Notes: generated by a model not told the origin, from the letters alone. A stretch of 39,323 bases of DNA from Xanthobacteraceae bacterium (GCA_028290465.1 JAQGJU010000026.1:1-39323), one strand, 5' to 3'. Shown: positions 16,562 through 25,737, numbered from the stretch's first letter. Numbers and translations are program-made.

Positions 16562-17431
16562 ATGACATTACTTCTGCAAAATCTGGTCAACGGCCTGCTG
16601 CTCGGCGGCCTCTATGTCTGCATCGCGATTGGTTTCTCGCTGATCTGGGGCGTACTGAACATCATCAATCTGCTGCACGGCTCGATCATCGTGCTCGGCT
16701 CGTACATCGCGTATTATGCCTTCACGATGTTCGGCATCTCGCCGTTCCTTGCACCGCTTTTCGTCATTCCGATGATGTTCGCGTTCGGCTACGGCCTTCA
16801 GCTTGCCGTCCTCAACCGGGTGGTCGACAAGCCCGTGTTGATCACGCTGACCCTGACGTTCGGTCTCGACCTGATCCTCAACAATTTCATGCTCGCCGCC
16901 TTCACGGCCAACTTCCGCCGCGTGGTATTCAAGGATCCGTTCGAAACCCTCGATCTGTACGGCGTCATCATTCCGGTCGACCGCGTTGTCGCGATGGCGC
17001 TGGCGCTTGTTCTCACCCTCGCCTTTTACCTGTTGCTCAACTCCTCGCGCATCGGTCGCGCCATCGTGGCGGTGCGCAATGACCGCGACGCCGCCGTGCT
17101 GATGGGCGTCAACGTCAAGCAGATCTATGCCGTGACGTTCGGTGTCGGCGCGGCCTTCGCGGGCGCCGCCGGCTGCCTGCTCAGCGTCGTATTTCCGATC
17201 TCGCCCATGTCATCCGGCCTCTATCTGGGCAAGGCGTTCGTGATCTGCGTGCTGGGGGGACTTGGCAGCATAGGCGGTGCGCTGATCGGCGGGCTGGCGC
17301 TCGGCGTCATTGAAAGCATGGGCGTCATGCTGGCCGGCCCCGAGCATTCGGTCCTGACCGGCTTTCTGGTTCTGCTTGCCGTGCTGGCGATCAAGCCAAC
17401 CGGTCTCGCCGGCAAGCGGGGCTACGAATAA
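16562..17431 (+). CDS. livH: LIV-type ABC transporter permease, LivH subunit
   Basis: A 289-residue inner-membrane protein with about eight hydrophobic segments. It starts MTLLLQNLVNGLLLGGLYVC, the usual beginning of LivH-type permeases, and contains the coupling segment RNDRDAAVLMGVNVKQIYAVTF and the signature-like CVLGGLGSIGGALIGG. The ATG at 16562 is chosen over 16502 because the earlier codons lie within the intergenic hairpin. Its stop overlaps the start of the next permease (TAATG), which implies translational coupling. It forms the membrane channel together with LivM. Confidence 0.92.
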   Translation: MTLLLQNLVNGLLLGGLYVCIAIGFSLIWGVLNIINLLHGSIIVLGSYIAYYAFTMFGISPFLAPLFVIPMMFAFGYGLQLAVLNRVVDKPVLITLTLTFGLDLILNNFMLAAFTANFRRVVFKDPFETLDLYGVIIPVDRVVAMALALVLTLAFYLLLNSSRIGRAIVAVRNDRDAAVLMGVNVKQIYAVTFGVGAAFAGAAGCLLSVVFPISPMSSGLYLGKAFVICVLGGLGSIGGALIGGLALGVIESMGVMLAGPEHSVLTGFLVLLAVLAIKPTGLAGKRGYE

Positions 17432-18402
17432 TGTTAGCGTCCCTCGCCGCCTCCTTCCCTGCCCGTCCGCTGCCACGCATCGGCGTCGGCGTGCTAATTG
17501 CCGTTGCGCTGGGCCTGCTGATCGCGCTGCCGCTCGGGCTCGACAATTATTACATGCGTCTCGCCACCACCGTGCTGATGTATTGCGTATTGGCGTGGTC
17601 GTGGAATTTTATCGGCGGCTTCGTCGGTTATCCGTCGTTCGGCATAGCGGCGTTTTTCGGCTTCGGCGCCTATGCGGGCGCCATTCTACTTTCGGCCAAG
17701 ATTATCCCGTTCTGGCTGTCGCCGATTCTTGCCGCCGCAGGTTGCTTCGCGGTGGCCGTCGTCATCGGAATGCCGATCTTGCGGCTAAGGGGCCACTATT
17801 TCGCCGTGGCGAGCCTGGGTCTCGGCGAGGTATTCCGCGAGCTCGCCATGAGCTGGACCGCGCTGACCGGCGGCGGCATGGGGATCAACCTGCCGCCGAT
17901 GAGACCGGCATTCGGCACGGAAGCACAGACCTTCTACTACGCCATGCTGATACTGGCCCTCGTGACCCTCGGGACGACCATCGTGGTCGCACGCAGCCGC
18001 CTCGGCGTCGCATTCCGCTGCATTCGCCAGAACGAGGAAGCGGCGAACATGATCGGGATCGACGCGACGCGCAGCAAGATCATCGCGTTTGCATTCTCGG
18101 CCGCGCTCCCCGGTGCCGCCGGCGCAATCTATGCCTCGTGGGTCGGCTATATCGACCCGTCCGACGTCTTCGATATCCTCAATTCCGTAAAGGCGCCGGT
18201 GATGGTTCTGCTGGGCGGTACTGGCACGATCTTCGGTCCGGCGATCGGCGCGCTGATCTATCTCGTGTTCGAAGAGTTCGTGACGCATCACCTGCTGCAA
18301 TTCCATGCCGGCATGCTCGGAATCATCATCGTCGCGCTTGTCCTGTTCATGCCGCACGGCCTGCTGGAAACGCTTCGCCGCCGCAAGCAGGGACAGGCAT
18401 GA
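17431..18402 (+). CDS. livM: LIV-type ABC transporter permease, LivM subunit
   Basis: The 323-residue membrane protein begins with a short cytoplasmic leader and contains the LivM features YCVLAWSWNFIGGFVGYPSF, LRGHYFAVASLGLGEVFREL and RQNEEAANMIGIDATRSK (coupling helix), ending VLFMPHGLLETLRRR. About nine hydrophobic segments are visible and the length is normal. It overlaps livH by one base and the ATPase gene livG by four, so the whole set is translated as a unit. Confidence 0.92.
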   Translation: MLASLAASFPARPLPRIGVGVLIAVALGLLIALPLGLDNYYMRLATTVLMYCVLAWSWNFIGGFVGYPSFGIAAFFGFGAYAGAILLSAKIIPFWLSPILAAAGCFAVAVVIGMPILRLRGHYFAVASLGLGEVFRELAMSWTALTGGGMGINLPPMRPAFGTEAQTFYYAMLILALVTLGTTIVVARSRLGVAFRCIRQNEEAANMIGIDATRSKIIAFAFSAALPGAAGAIYASWVGYIDPSDVFDILNSVKAPVMVLLGGTGTIFGPAIGALIYLVFEEFVTHHLLQFHAGMLGIIIVALVLFMPHGLLETLRRRKQGQA

Positions 18403-19148
18403 TGACGGCGATCCTTGAACTTCGCGGCGTATCGCGCCATTTCGGCGGGCTGCGCGCCGTCAACGACGTTACATTGTCGGTGCCTCAGGGGCGCATCATG
18501 GGTCTGATCGGGCCCAATGGCGCCGGCAAGACGACGCTGGTCAATCTGATCACCGGCATGATCAAGCTAAGCGCCGGGGAAATGTGGTTCAAAGGCGCGC
18601 GGATCGACGGCCTTGCACCACATCGGATCAGTCGGCTCGGCATCGCCCGCACCTTCCAGATCGTCCAGCCGTTTCCCGAAATGACCGCGCTGGAGAACGT
18701 CGCAGCCGCCGCGATGTTCGCCGGCAACATTGCCAGCCAGTCCGAGGCGCGGGACTTCGCCGAGTCTCAACTTGAACGGGTCGGTCTCCTTGAACTGAGA
18801 TCGACGCTCGCTTCGCGCCTGTCGCTGGGGCAGCGCAAGCGGCTCGAATTCGCCAAGAGCCTGGCGATGAAGCCTTCGATTCTGTTGCTGGACGAGGTCA
18901 ACGCCGGACTGCATGGCGGCGAACTCGCTGAGGCGATCACACTCATCCGCAGCTTGGCGCAGGACGGCCTGACCATCCTGATCATCGAACATTTGATGAA
19001 GGTGGTTGTCAGCCTATGCGATGATCTGGCCGTGCTGCATCACGGCGAACTGATCGCCAACGGGCCTGCGCAACAGGTGATGGGCGACGAGCACGTGATC
19101 AAGGCCTATCTTGGCGAGCGCTATCTCAAGCGCCAGCGCGCTGGCTGA
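18399..19148 (+). CDS. livG: LIV-type ABC transporter ATPase, LivG subunit
   Basis: The 249-residue ATPase begins MMTAILELRGVSRHFGGLRA. Walker A is GPNGAGKTT (about residue 38), the signature is LSLGQRKRLEFAKSLA, and Walker B with switch is LLLDEVNAGLHG. The signature LSLGQ replaces the usual LSGGQ, and Walker B has DEVNAG where LivG proteins usually have DEPAAG; both are modest variations. The start overlaps the livM stop, with AGGGACAGG upstream. The C-terminal part ELIANGPAQQVMGDEHVIKA is typical of the LivG/F group. Confidence 0.92.
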   Translation: MMTAILELRGVSRHFGGLRAVNDVTLSVPQGRIMGLIGPNGAGKTTLVNLITGMIKLSAGEMWFKGARIDGLAPHRISRLGIARTFQIVQPFPEMTALENVAAAAMFAGNIASQSEARDFAESQLERVGLLELRSTLASRLSLGQRKRLEFAKSLAMKPSILLLDEVNAGLHGGELAEAITLIRSLAQDGLTILIIEHLMKVVVSLCDDLAVLHHGELIANGPAQQVMGDEHVIKAYLGERYLKRQRAG

Positions 19149-19158
19149 GGATATAAGG

Positions 19159-19863
19159 ATGCTGCGGCTCACCAATGTCAGCGCCGGCTACGGTCAGATC
19201 CAAGTGGTGCGCGATGTGTCGCTCGATGTGGGCGAGCAAGAGATCGTCTGCCTGATCGGCTCCAACGGTGCCGGCAAGACCACCCTGCTCCGCGCCATCT
19301 CCGGGATCGCGCCGTTCTGCGTCGGTACCATCGAGTTCAACGGCGAAGACCTAAGCGATTTGCCCGGACATGAGATCGTCACCCGGGGCATCGCCCATGT
19401 GCCGGAAGGCCGCCGCCTGTTCCGGACCATGTCGATCCGCGATAACCTGCTGATGGGCGCCTTCCGTCGACGCAGCGCCAGCGAGATCAAGCATAACCTC
19501 GACCGGGTCTATCATCTGTTTCCGCGTCTTGCCGAGCGGCGTGACCAGGCGGCCGGCACGCTGTCCGGCGGCGAACAGCAGATGTGCGCCATCGGGCGCG
19601 GCCTGATGAGCGAACCGAAGCTGATCCTGATCGATGAATTGTCGCTCGGCTTGGCGCCGCAAGTGGTCGACAATCTCGCCAAGACGCTGCTGCATATTCG
19701 CGATCTTGGAATTTCGATTTTGCTCGTCGAACAGGATGTGGAAATCGCGTTCGAACTCGCGAGCCGTGGCTTCCTACTCGATTCCGGGCAAATCACGGTT
19801 GTCGGAACAACGGCCGAGCTCGCCGAGAACCCGCAGATCAAGCTGGCCTATATCGGCGCCTGA
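19159..19863 (+). CDS. livF: LIV-type ABC transporter ATPase, LivF subunit
   Basis: A 234-residue ATPase begins MLRLTNVSAGYGQIQVVRDV. It has Walker A GSNGAGKTT, signature LSGGEQQMCAIGRGLM, Walker B LILIDELSLGLAPQVV and the final phrase KLAYIGA, all standard for LivF. The true start is the ATG at 19159, ten bases after the livG stop and preceded by AGG, not the in-frame ATG inside livG at 19111. It is the last gene of the rightward operon and converges on the SsuC-like permease gene with only 16 bases between the stops. Confidence 0.93.
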   Translation: MLRLTNVSAGYGQIQVVRDVSLDVGEQEIVCLIGSNGAGKTTLLRAISGIAPFCVGTIEFNGEDLSDLPGHEIVTRGIAHVPEGRRLFRTMSIRDNLLMGAFRRRSASEIKHNLDRVYHLFPRLAERRDQAAGTLSGGEQQMCAIGRGLMSEPKLILIDELSLGLAPQVVDNLAKTLLHIRDLGISILLVEQDVEIAFELASRGFLLDSGQITVVGTTAELAENPQIKLAYIGA

Positions 19864-19879
19864 CATCCGCGCCAAGGCT

Positions 19880-20668
19880 CTAGCCGCCCACGGCGAAGCG
19901 GCTATGCTCCGTGCTGCGGATGGTCCATTTGGTATGGCGCCGCTCGAACCAGGCAGCGACCGCATACATGCAGATGCCCATGGCGGCAATCACCAGCAAT
20001 GCCGCGAAGACCAGCGGCACGCGGAACGTCGAACTCGCGGACAGCATCAGATAACCGATGCCCTGGTTCGACGCGACCGTCTCTGAGATCACCGCGCCGA
20101 CGAACGCAAGCGTGATCGCGATCTTCAACGACGCGAAGAAGTACGGCAGCGAGCGCGGCAAGCCGACGCGGTACAAGATGTCGAGGCGGCTGGCGCCGAG
20201 CGAGCGCATGACGTCCTCAAGTTCGGGCTCCATGGTGGCGATTCCGGTCGCGACATTTACCGAGATCGGAAAGAACGCGACCAAAAACGCCGTGATAATG
20301 GCCGGTACCGTGCCGATGCCGAACCACAGCACCAGGATCGGCACGACCGCGACCTTGGGGATGGAATTGAAGCCAATGAGCAGCGGATTAAGGGCCCGGT
20401 AGAGCACCGCCGAGGCGCCGACCGCGACGCCCAGCGCCACGCCGAATACGACCGCGATGACAAAGCCCACCAGCGTCGTCAGAAATGTCTGCAACGCGTT
20501 GACCCAGATTCCCGGCCAATACTGGATCAGCGCCTCGAGCGCCGCGCTCGGCGCCGGCAGGACGAAGCTGGGTACGTTGAACAGCCGACACCCGGCTTCC
20601 CACAACAGAAAGAAAGACAGCGTCGTGATCCATGGGCTCGCGATGAACAGCGCCCGGCGTATCTTCAC
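19880..20668 (-). CDS. ABC transporter permease, SsuC/TauC type
   Basis: The 262-residue inner-membrane permease begins MKIRRALFIASPWITTLSFF. It has six predicted membrane segments and the binding-protein-dependent transport motif MRSLGASRLDILYRVGLPRSLPY (about residues 145-170). It belongs to the nitrate/taurine/sulfonate/pyrimidine group of permeases. The start overlaps the ATPase stop by ATGA. No binding protein is encoded in this operon; the NMT1/TauA-type receptor at 26695-27726 has a related operator and is the likely partner. Confidence 0.9.
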   Translation of the reverse strand: MKIRRALFIASPWITTLSFFLLWEAGCRLFNVPSFVLPAPSAALEALIQYWPGIWVNALQTFLTTLVGFVIAVVFGVALGVAVGASAVLYRALNPLLIGFNSIPKVAVVPILVLWFGIGTVPAIITAFLVAFFPISVNVATGIATMEPELEDVMRSLGASRLDILYRVGLPRSLPYFFASLKIAITLAFVGAVISETVASNQGIGYLMLSASSTFRVPLVFAALLVIAAMGICMYAVAAWFERRHTKWTIRSTEHSRFAVGG

Positions 20669-21492
20669 GGCGTGCTCCTTGCATGTCCGATGTGGCGGCG
20701 CAGGTCCCGCACATGCTCGACAAAGGCCGGCGTGAACCGGGTATCTTCGTTCCGCGGGCGCGGCAAATCGATCTTGGCGGAGTATGTCACCCGCCCGGGC
20801 CGACGCGACATCACCAGTACCTTGTCGGCCAGATACACGGCCTCGGTCAGATCATGTGTCACCAGCAGGACGGTGAATTTCTGCTCTTCCCACAACGCCT
20901 GCAGCGTGTCCCAAAGCTCCTCCCGCGTGAACGCATCCAGGGCGCCGAACGGCTCATCCAGCAACAAAATTTGCGGATCGTGGATCAGCGAACGGCACAA
21001 TGAAACGCGCTGCTGCATGCCGCCGGATAGCTGCCAGGGAAACCTGTCGTCGACGCCTTCAAGTCCGACCTTGGCGAGCAGCGCCCGCGCATGATCGACA
21101 TACTGCCGGCGCTTGCGGCCGAACTCATGGCGATGCGGACGCACCACCTGCAGCGGCAGCAACAAATTGTCGATGGTGGTCCGCCACGGCAGCAGGGCGG
21201 GGTTCTGGAATGCCATACCGATATTCTTCAGCGGCTTGCGAACCTCCTGCCCGTCCACGATCACCCGCCCCGCCGTTGGCAGGCTCAGTCCGGAGATCAG
21301 CTTGAGCAGGGTCGACTTGCCGCAACCGGACGGACCGACCACCGCGACGAATTCGCCTCGCGCGATCGAAAAACTCGTGTCCTGGAGCGCCAGGACGTCG
21401 CTGTCGGCGCCGTAATAGAGGCTGGCGTTCTCAACGCTGACAAAGGCCGGAGGAACCGCGATGGACTCAGGCGGGGCGACAGGCTCCGTCAT
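20665..21492 (-). CDS. ABC transporter ATPase, SsuB/TauB type
   Basis: The 275-residue ATPase has Walker A GPSGCGKST, Q-loop AFQNPALLPW, signature LSGGMQQRVSLCRSL, Walker B LLLDEPFGALDAFTRE and switch THDLTEAVYLADKVLVMSRRPG, all characteristic of the sulfonate/taurine-type ATPases. An N-terminal Pro-rich extension of about 20 residues is unremarkable. The gene follows the M20 gene by 37 bases and overlaps the permease gene, so it is in the thioesterase-led operon. Confidence 0.93.
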   Translation of the reverse strand: MTEPVAPPESIAVPPAFVSVENASLYYGADSDVLALQDTSFSIARGEFVAVVGPSGCGKSTLLKLISGLSLPTAGRVIVDGQEVRKPLKNIGMAFQNPALLPWRTTIDNLLLPLQVVRPHRHEFGRKRRQYVDHARALLAKVGLEGVDDRFPWQLSGGMQQRVSLCRSLIHDPQILLLDEPFGALDAFTREELWDTLQALWEEQKFTVLLVTHDLTEAVYLADKVLVMSRRPGRVTYSAKIDLPRPRNEDTRFTPAFVEHVRDLRRHIGHARSTP

Positions 21493-21529
21493 CGTCGTCG
21501 CTCCGCCAGGACACGAACTCGCGCGCCGA

Positions 21530-22687
21530 TCATGATCCGAGATAACCTTCGATAAGCGACAAGTAGTCCTCCGCTCCCGCCGCGAGTTCGCTCACCAGCA
21601 GGCATTCCTCGTCCGCGTGGAACTGTTCCATGCGTCCCGGTCCCCACATGGCAGATTCGCATCCGCGCGTGAGCAGGAACCCTGCATCGAGTGCACCATG
21701 GCTGTAAAGGGTGGGCGGCGGCGGCAGTCCGACGCGCCCGCGCGCCGCGGCAATGGTTTGAAATAGCGGCCCATCCATCGATATTTCGCACGGATACATG
21801 TAGGCCCCGCGGTGGATCGAAATGGACCACGGTCCCCCGATGCTCTCCACGGCCTGTTCGACTTGCGCGAAGGCCCGTTCGGGGTCCTGCCCCGGCAGCA
21901 ACCGGCGGTCGAAGGTCAGCCGAACCTCGTTCTGTATGGTGTGGGTTGCGAGCGGCCTGCTCTCAATATGCGTCGACGTGAGGGTCGCCCGGCCAAGATG
22001 GGGATGAGCGTCACGGCCGACCGGCAAGACCGCGAGATAGTCGAGCACGGCACGCGCACCGTCGATCGCATTGATGCCGCTCCAGGGCGTACTGCTGTGT
22101 GCCGCCTTGCCGCTAACGACGATGTCGATGTCGACCCGCCCCTTGTTGGCAAGCGTGACGCAATTGTTGGTCCCGAGCGCAACGATGCCGAATTTGGGCG
22201 CGTAACCGAGTTCATCGAGAATGGCGGCCGCCGCATCGTGCCGGCCGGTTTCGCCCGCGCTACTCAGCGCGAACACGAGACGGCCCCGCAGATTTCCGGC
22301 GCGATGCGCGCAATCCACCGCAACGATCGCCGCCGCCAGGGCGCCCTTCTGTTCTGATACGCCGCGACCGCGCACCGCGCGCCCGCCCGTCAGTTCGACG
22401 ATCTCGCCGGCATAAGGATTATTCATCGCCGACGCCGGATGGTTCATCGCATAGGTCATCAGAAGCAACGAACGCTCGGCGTCCTGCGGCCCGATTTCGA
22501 TGATAAGATTACCCATCCGGTCACGACGGCCGCGCAGACCGCGCTCGGCGAGGATCGGCTCGACGCAGGATTCGATGAATGCCTGCACGGCAGGTTCAGC
22601 TTCCATGAGCGCCGTTTGCGGGCTCGGAAATCGCACCAATTGCTGGGTCAGGGCCGTAAGTTCGGCTTCGTCGAAGCGTTCGGCCAT
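21530..22687 (-). CDS. M20 family peptidase-like protein with altered metal ligands
   Basis: The 385-residue protein has the catalytic and lid-domain architecture of M20 amidohydrolases (ArgE/DapE/CPG2 group). The dimerisation-domain His region (SGKAAHSSTPWSG, His197) and the C-terminal GPGRMEQFHADEE (His357) are recognisable. The usual first ligand His in a G-H-x-D motif appears as YAMN (Ala80), GRGxxDxKG appears as GRGVSEQKG (Glu112), and the usual D-E-E is AGE (145-146 Gly-Glu). These alignments are by eye. If correct, the binuclear zinc site is remodelled and the protein may use another metal set or have lost hydrolysis. It lies between the thioesterase and the ABC ATPase genes, 15 and 37 bases away, in one operon. 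Confidence 0.78.
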   Translation of the reverse strand: MAERFDEAELTALTQQLVRFPSPQTALMEAEPAVQAFIESCVEPILAERGLRGRRDRMGNLIIEIGPQDAERSLLLMTYAMNHPASAMNNPYAGEIVELTGGRAVRGRGVSEQKGALAAAIVAVDCAHRAGNLRGRLVFALSSAGETGRHDAAAAILDELGYAPKFGIVALGTNNCVTLANKGRVDIDIVVSGKAAHSSTPWSGINAIDGARAVLDYLAVLPVGRDAHPHLGRATLTSTHIESRPLATHTIQNEVRLTFDRRLLPGQDPERAFAQVEQAVESIGGPWSISIHRGAYMYPCEISMDGPLFQTIAAARGRVGLPPPPTLYSHGALDAGFLLTRGCESAMWGPGRMEQFHADEECLLVSELAAGAEDYLSLIEGYLGS

Positions 22688-22702
22688 CCTGTTCGGGTTC
22701 CC

Positions 22703-23119
22703 TCAGCCGGTGCGCGTCGAAAAAACGCCGCGGCCCAGCGCGACCAACACGTCCTTGTCGTCCGTCACCCGCACATCGACCACGCCGATGGTACGGCCGA
22801 TCCGGACCGGCTCTGCCGTCGCCTTCAAAACGGCGCCGCTGGCCATGCGCAGATAGTCGACCCGCAGATCGATGGTCGGCACACCGTGACGGACATTGCC
22901 GGCAACAGCCGCGTGGCCGGCGATGTCGATGAACGCCGCGATGATCCCACCATGGACTTCGGGCCGGTCGGGATCGCGAAGGAACTCGGGACGAACCGCT
23001 AGCACGAGGGTGACTTTGCCGGTCGCCTCGTCGGCCTCGACCAGTTCGGGACGGAGCCATTGATGGAAAGGCGGAAGAGCGAGCGAACGACGAAGATAAC
23101 TGATCGCGGATTCCGTCAT
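22703..23119 (-). CDS. PaaI-type hotdog-fold thioesterase
   Basis: The 138-residue protein is a single hotdog domain. The PEVHGGIIAAFIDIAGHAAV segment corresponds to the HGG catalytic region, with the Asp of FIDIAG in the helix. PTIDLRVDYLRMASG and VGRTIG-like GRTIGVVDVRV strands follow. The family hydrolyses acyl- or aryl-CoA thioesters. The ATG at 23119 (MTESAISYLRR) is preferred over 23179, which lies in the operator. It heads the leftward operon of four genes and is divergent from an acyl-CoA synthetase. An acid and its CoA ester are thus likely intermediates. Confidence 0.87.
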   Translation of the reverse strand: MTESAISYLRRSLALPPFHQWLRPELVEADEATGKVTLVLAVRPEFLRDPDRPEVHGGIIAAFIDIAGHAAVAGNVRHGVPTIDLRVDYLRMASGAVLKATAEPVRIGRTIGVVDVRVTDDKDVLVALGRGVFSTRTG

Positions 23120-23161
23120 GAAGCTCGAAACCGTGTTTACGCACTCGCTTATTGTCTTATA

Positions 23162-23179
23162 TTGGATACAAATATCCAA
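23162..23179. promoter_or_regulatory. Operator site 3: TTGGATA-CAAA-TATCCAA
   Basis: A perfect 7-bp inverted repeat with a four-base centre lies between divergent genes, 43 bases from the thioesterase ATG (measured from the 16-bp core) and 20 bases from the ligase GTG. It is the best-conserved of the six sites and could control both directions. The minus strand continues ATATAAG, a possible -10. Confidence 0.75.
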
Positions 23180-23198
23180 ACTAAGGAGTCAAGGCTCG

Positions 23199-24740
23199 GT
23201 GAATACCATCCGCGACAATCTCGGGTATTTCTTCAGCGATCAGCCCCATGCCGACAGCGATCACACCGCCATCATCGATCTATCGGGCGGTGCCGAGCGG
23301 ACGCTGAGCTATCGCGGACTTGACGCGCGTATGGAGCGGACGGCTCGGCTGCTGCGGAGCCTCGGGCTCACGCCTGGCGACCGGGTGGCCCTGATCCTCG
23401 GCAATCGCAGCGAATATGTCGAAAGCTTTTTCGGCGCGATGCGGGCCGGCCTCGTCCCGGTGCCGCTCAATCCGAAACAGCCCCGCCCCGCGCTCGCATT
23501 CATGGTGCGCGACGCCGGATGCGTCGGCGCCATCGTCGATCCGGAGGCGTCGCCCGAAGCCGCCAGCCTGATCGAGGACTTGGCGGTCCGCACCAAAATC
23601 GTTCTGGCGGACGCGCCCCCCGGCTGGACCCCCTATGAAGCCGATGTGGAAACCACCGATTTCGCGCCGGCGCTAAGTCCCGATGGCATCGCTTTCCAGT
23701 CCTACACCGCCGGCTCGACCGGGCAGCCCAAGGGGGTGCGGCTGACGCACCAAGGCATGCTGTGGAGCATCAGGTCGACGCAGGAACACTGGCCGATGGA
23801 CCCGGCCGAGATCGGGCTGCTGGCGGTGCCACTGTTCCACAAGAACGCGATGCGCGGCACCATCAAGCCGGCGCTCTATGCCGGGGCGAAATTCGTCATC
23901 ATGCCGCGCTTCGATCCGCGGGACTTTCTCGAAGCCCTGGCGCGCTATCGCGTTACGTTCTCGGGCGGCGTTCCGGCCATCTTCTCGATGCTGCTCAAGG
24001 AACGCGACCTGATCGCCAGCGGCGATTTCTCGGCGCTGCAGATGTTTTCGCTGGGTTCGGCCGTCGTGGCGCCGGAAATGATCGATACGCTCGAGCGCGT
24101 ATTCCCCGGCGTGAAAGTCAAGGAAAGCTATGGCCTGACCGAAGGCGGCGGACCGTTGCGATCCCCGGCCGACAAGCCGACGCCGCGCGGCAGTTGCGGC
24201 ATTGCGGCGGAGGGCTACGAGGTCAAGCTGGTTGATGCGGACGGCCATGACGGCGCGTCCGAAGGCGAATTATGGACCCGCAATCCTTGCGTGACCGACG
24301 GTTATCACAATCTCCCCAATGTCACGCGGGACAAGATCGTTGACGGCTGGCTGCGCACCGGCGACGTATTCCGGGTCGATGCCGATGGCTATTTCTACTT
24401 CCTCGGCCGGACGGACGACATGTTCAGCTGCGGCGGCGAGAACATTTACCCGAAGGAGGTCGAGAACATCCTGTTCTCACACCCGGCGGTGGGAGACGTC
24501 TGCGTGGTCGCCGTACCGCATCCCGTGAAAGGCTTTGTTCCGGCTGCCGCGGTCGTACTGAACGGCACCGTCTCGGCGACGCCGGACGAACTGAAGGCGT
24601 TCTGCCTCGCCAATGGGCCGGCCTACGCCCACCCGCGGCATATCCTGCTGATGGACGCCCTGCCGCTGTCCGGCGCCGGCAAGCCGGACCGCAAGCTGTT
24701 GCAGAAACAGTTCGCTGCGGAACCCATGACGGCGGGCTGA
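23199..24740 (+). CDS. AMP-forming acyl-CoA synthetase/ligase
   Basis: The 513-residue enzyme of the ANL superfamily activates a carboxylic acid through an acyl-adenylate to its CoA ester. The ATP-binding P-loop is SYTAGSTGQPKGVRLTH (about residues 165-181), A5 is KESYGLTEGGG, A7 is GWLRTGDVFRVDADGYFYFLG, A8 is RTDDMFSCGGENIYPKEVE, and the catalytic lysine motif is GAGKPDRK near residue 490. All core motifs are present. The GTG at 23199 is chosen as start because AAGGAG lies just before it and the operator occupies the region further upstream. A longer ATG frame starting at 23118 would run through the operator. The acid substrate cannot be inferred; close neighbours suggest a product of ring cleavage. 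Confidence 0.92.
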   Translation: MNTIRDNLGYFFSDQPHADSDHTAIIDLSGGAERTLSYRGLDARMERTARLLRSLGLTPGDRVALILGNRSEYVESFFGAMRAGLVPVPLNPKQPRPALAFMVRDAGCVGAIVDPEASPEAASLIEDLAVRTKIVLADAPPGWTPYEADVETTDFAPALSPDGIAFQSYTAGSTGQPKGVRLTHQGMLWSIRSTQEHWPMDPAEIGLLAVPLFHKNAMRGTIKPALYAGAKFVIMPRFDPRDFLEALARYRVTFSGGVPAIFSMLLKERDLIASGDFSALQMFSLGSAVVAPEMIDTLERVFPGVKVKESYGLTEGGGPLRSPADKPTPRGSCGIAAEGYEVKLVDADGHDGASEGELWTRNPCVTDGYHNLPNVTRDKIVDGWLRTGDVFRVDADGYFYFLGRTDDMFSCGGENIYPKEVENILFSHPAVGDVCVVAVPHPVKGFVPAAAVVLNGTVSATPDELKAFCLANGPAYAHPRHILLMDALPLSGAGKPDRKLLQKQFAAEPMTAG

Positions 24741-24759
24741 ACCAAAGGGCCCGCGCTCA

Positions 24760-25737
24760 TCAGGCCTCCAGGATGATCTTGCCGATGAACTGGCGCTGCT
24801 CCATCAGCCGCTCCGCTTCCCGCGCCTCGCTGAGAGGCAAGCGATGACTGATGACCGGCGTCACCCGGCCAGCCGCGACGTGATCGATGGCAGTCGCGAT
24901 GTCCTGCTTGGAATAGCCATTCGATCCGAGGATCTGCAATTCGCGAACCCAGATGAAGCGCATGTCGTTCGCGGTCTCGAAGCCCGCGGTCGCTCCGCAG
25001 GTCAGCAGCTTGCCGCGCGGCTTCATGGTCTTGAGCGACGGCACCCAGGTGTCGCCACCGGTATAGTTGATGACGACGTCGACTCCCTGTTTGCCGGAAA
25101 TTTTCCAGGCTTCGCGGCTGAATTCCTGCTCCGCATAATTGATGGTGTGGTCGGCGCCGAGCTGACGCAGCGAGTCGCATTTTTCGGCCGATCCCGCCGC
25201 GGCGATCACCCGCGCCCCGATCATCTTGGCGAGTTGGATACAGGCGACGCCGACGCCACCGCTGGCGCCGAGCACCAGAATAAGATCGGTCGGCTTGATC
25301 TGGCCGATCTCAAACAGCATCCGGATCGACGTGCCAAAGGCGATCGGCACCGCCGCAGCGACGTCGAAGCCGACCGTGTCGGGAAGCCGGATCAAATTGT
25401 CGAGCGAGACACGGACATATTCGGCCATGCCGCCGGGGATTTCCTCCCCCATCATGCCCTCATGCGTGACCGGATGCATCACGACGCGATCGCCAACCTT
25501 CCATTCGCCGGCCTCCGACCCGACCTCGGCGATCTCACCGGCAATGTCACCGCCCGAAATGAACGGCACCGGCACTGGAAAGCCGGGCATGCCGCGCCGA
25601 ACGAAAATGTCGAGGTGATTGAGGCCGCAGGCACGCACCCGTACCAGCGCCTCGCCGGTCCGCCGCTCCGGCGTCGGCCAGTCGCGGTACACAAGGTTCT
25701 CAAGTCCTCCCTGGCGCTCGATGACGGCGGCTTTCAT
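24760..25737 (-). CDS. Medium-chain dehydrogenase/reductase (zinc-type alcohol dehydrogenase/quinone reductase family)
   Basis: This 325-residue NAD(P)H-dependent oxidoreductase begins MKAAVIERQGG. The catalytic-domain phrase is CGLNHLDIFVRRGMPGFPVP, where Cys and His may still hold the catalytic zinc. The four-Cys structural zinc lobe is missing, as in quinone-reductase-like members. The nucleotide-binding motif is VLGASGGVGVACIQLAK near residue 150. GGDIAGEIAEVGSEAGEWKVGDRVV is typical of the family. The ATG at 25737 is used. It converges on the ligase gene with a 19-base gap and is divergent from the SDR gene; no palindrome of the operator type is seen in the 94-base promoter gap. Confidence 0.88.
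   Translation of the reverse strand: MKAAVIERQGGLENLVYRDWPTPERRTGEALVRVRACGLNHLDIFVRRGMPGFPVPVPFISGGDIAGEIAEVGSEAGEWKVGDRVVMHPVTHEGMMGEEIPGGMAEYVRVSLDNLIRLPDTVGFDVAAAVPIAFGTSIRMLFEIGQIKPTDLILVLGASGGVGVACIQLAKMIGARVIAAAGSAEKCDSLRQLGADHTINYAEQEFSREAWKISGKQGVDVVINYTGGDTWVPSLKTMKPRGKLLTCGATAGFETANDMRFIWVRELQILGSNGYSKQDIATAIDHVAAGRVTPVISHRLPLSEAREAERLMEQRQFIGKIILEA

Noticed and set aside
17376-18398. Open frame joining an out-of-frame LivM translation to LivG
   Set aside because: It is a read-through shadow of livM; LivG starts at the ATG overlapping the livM stop.
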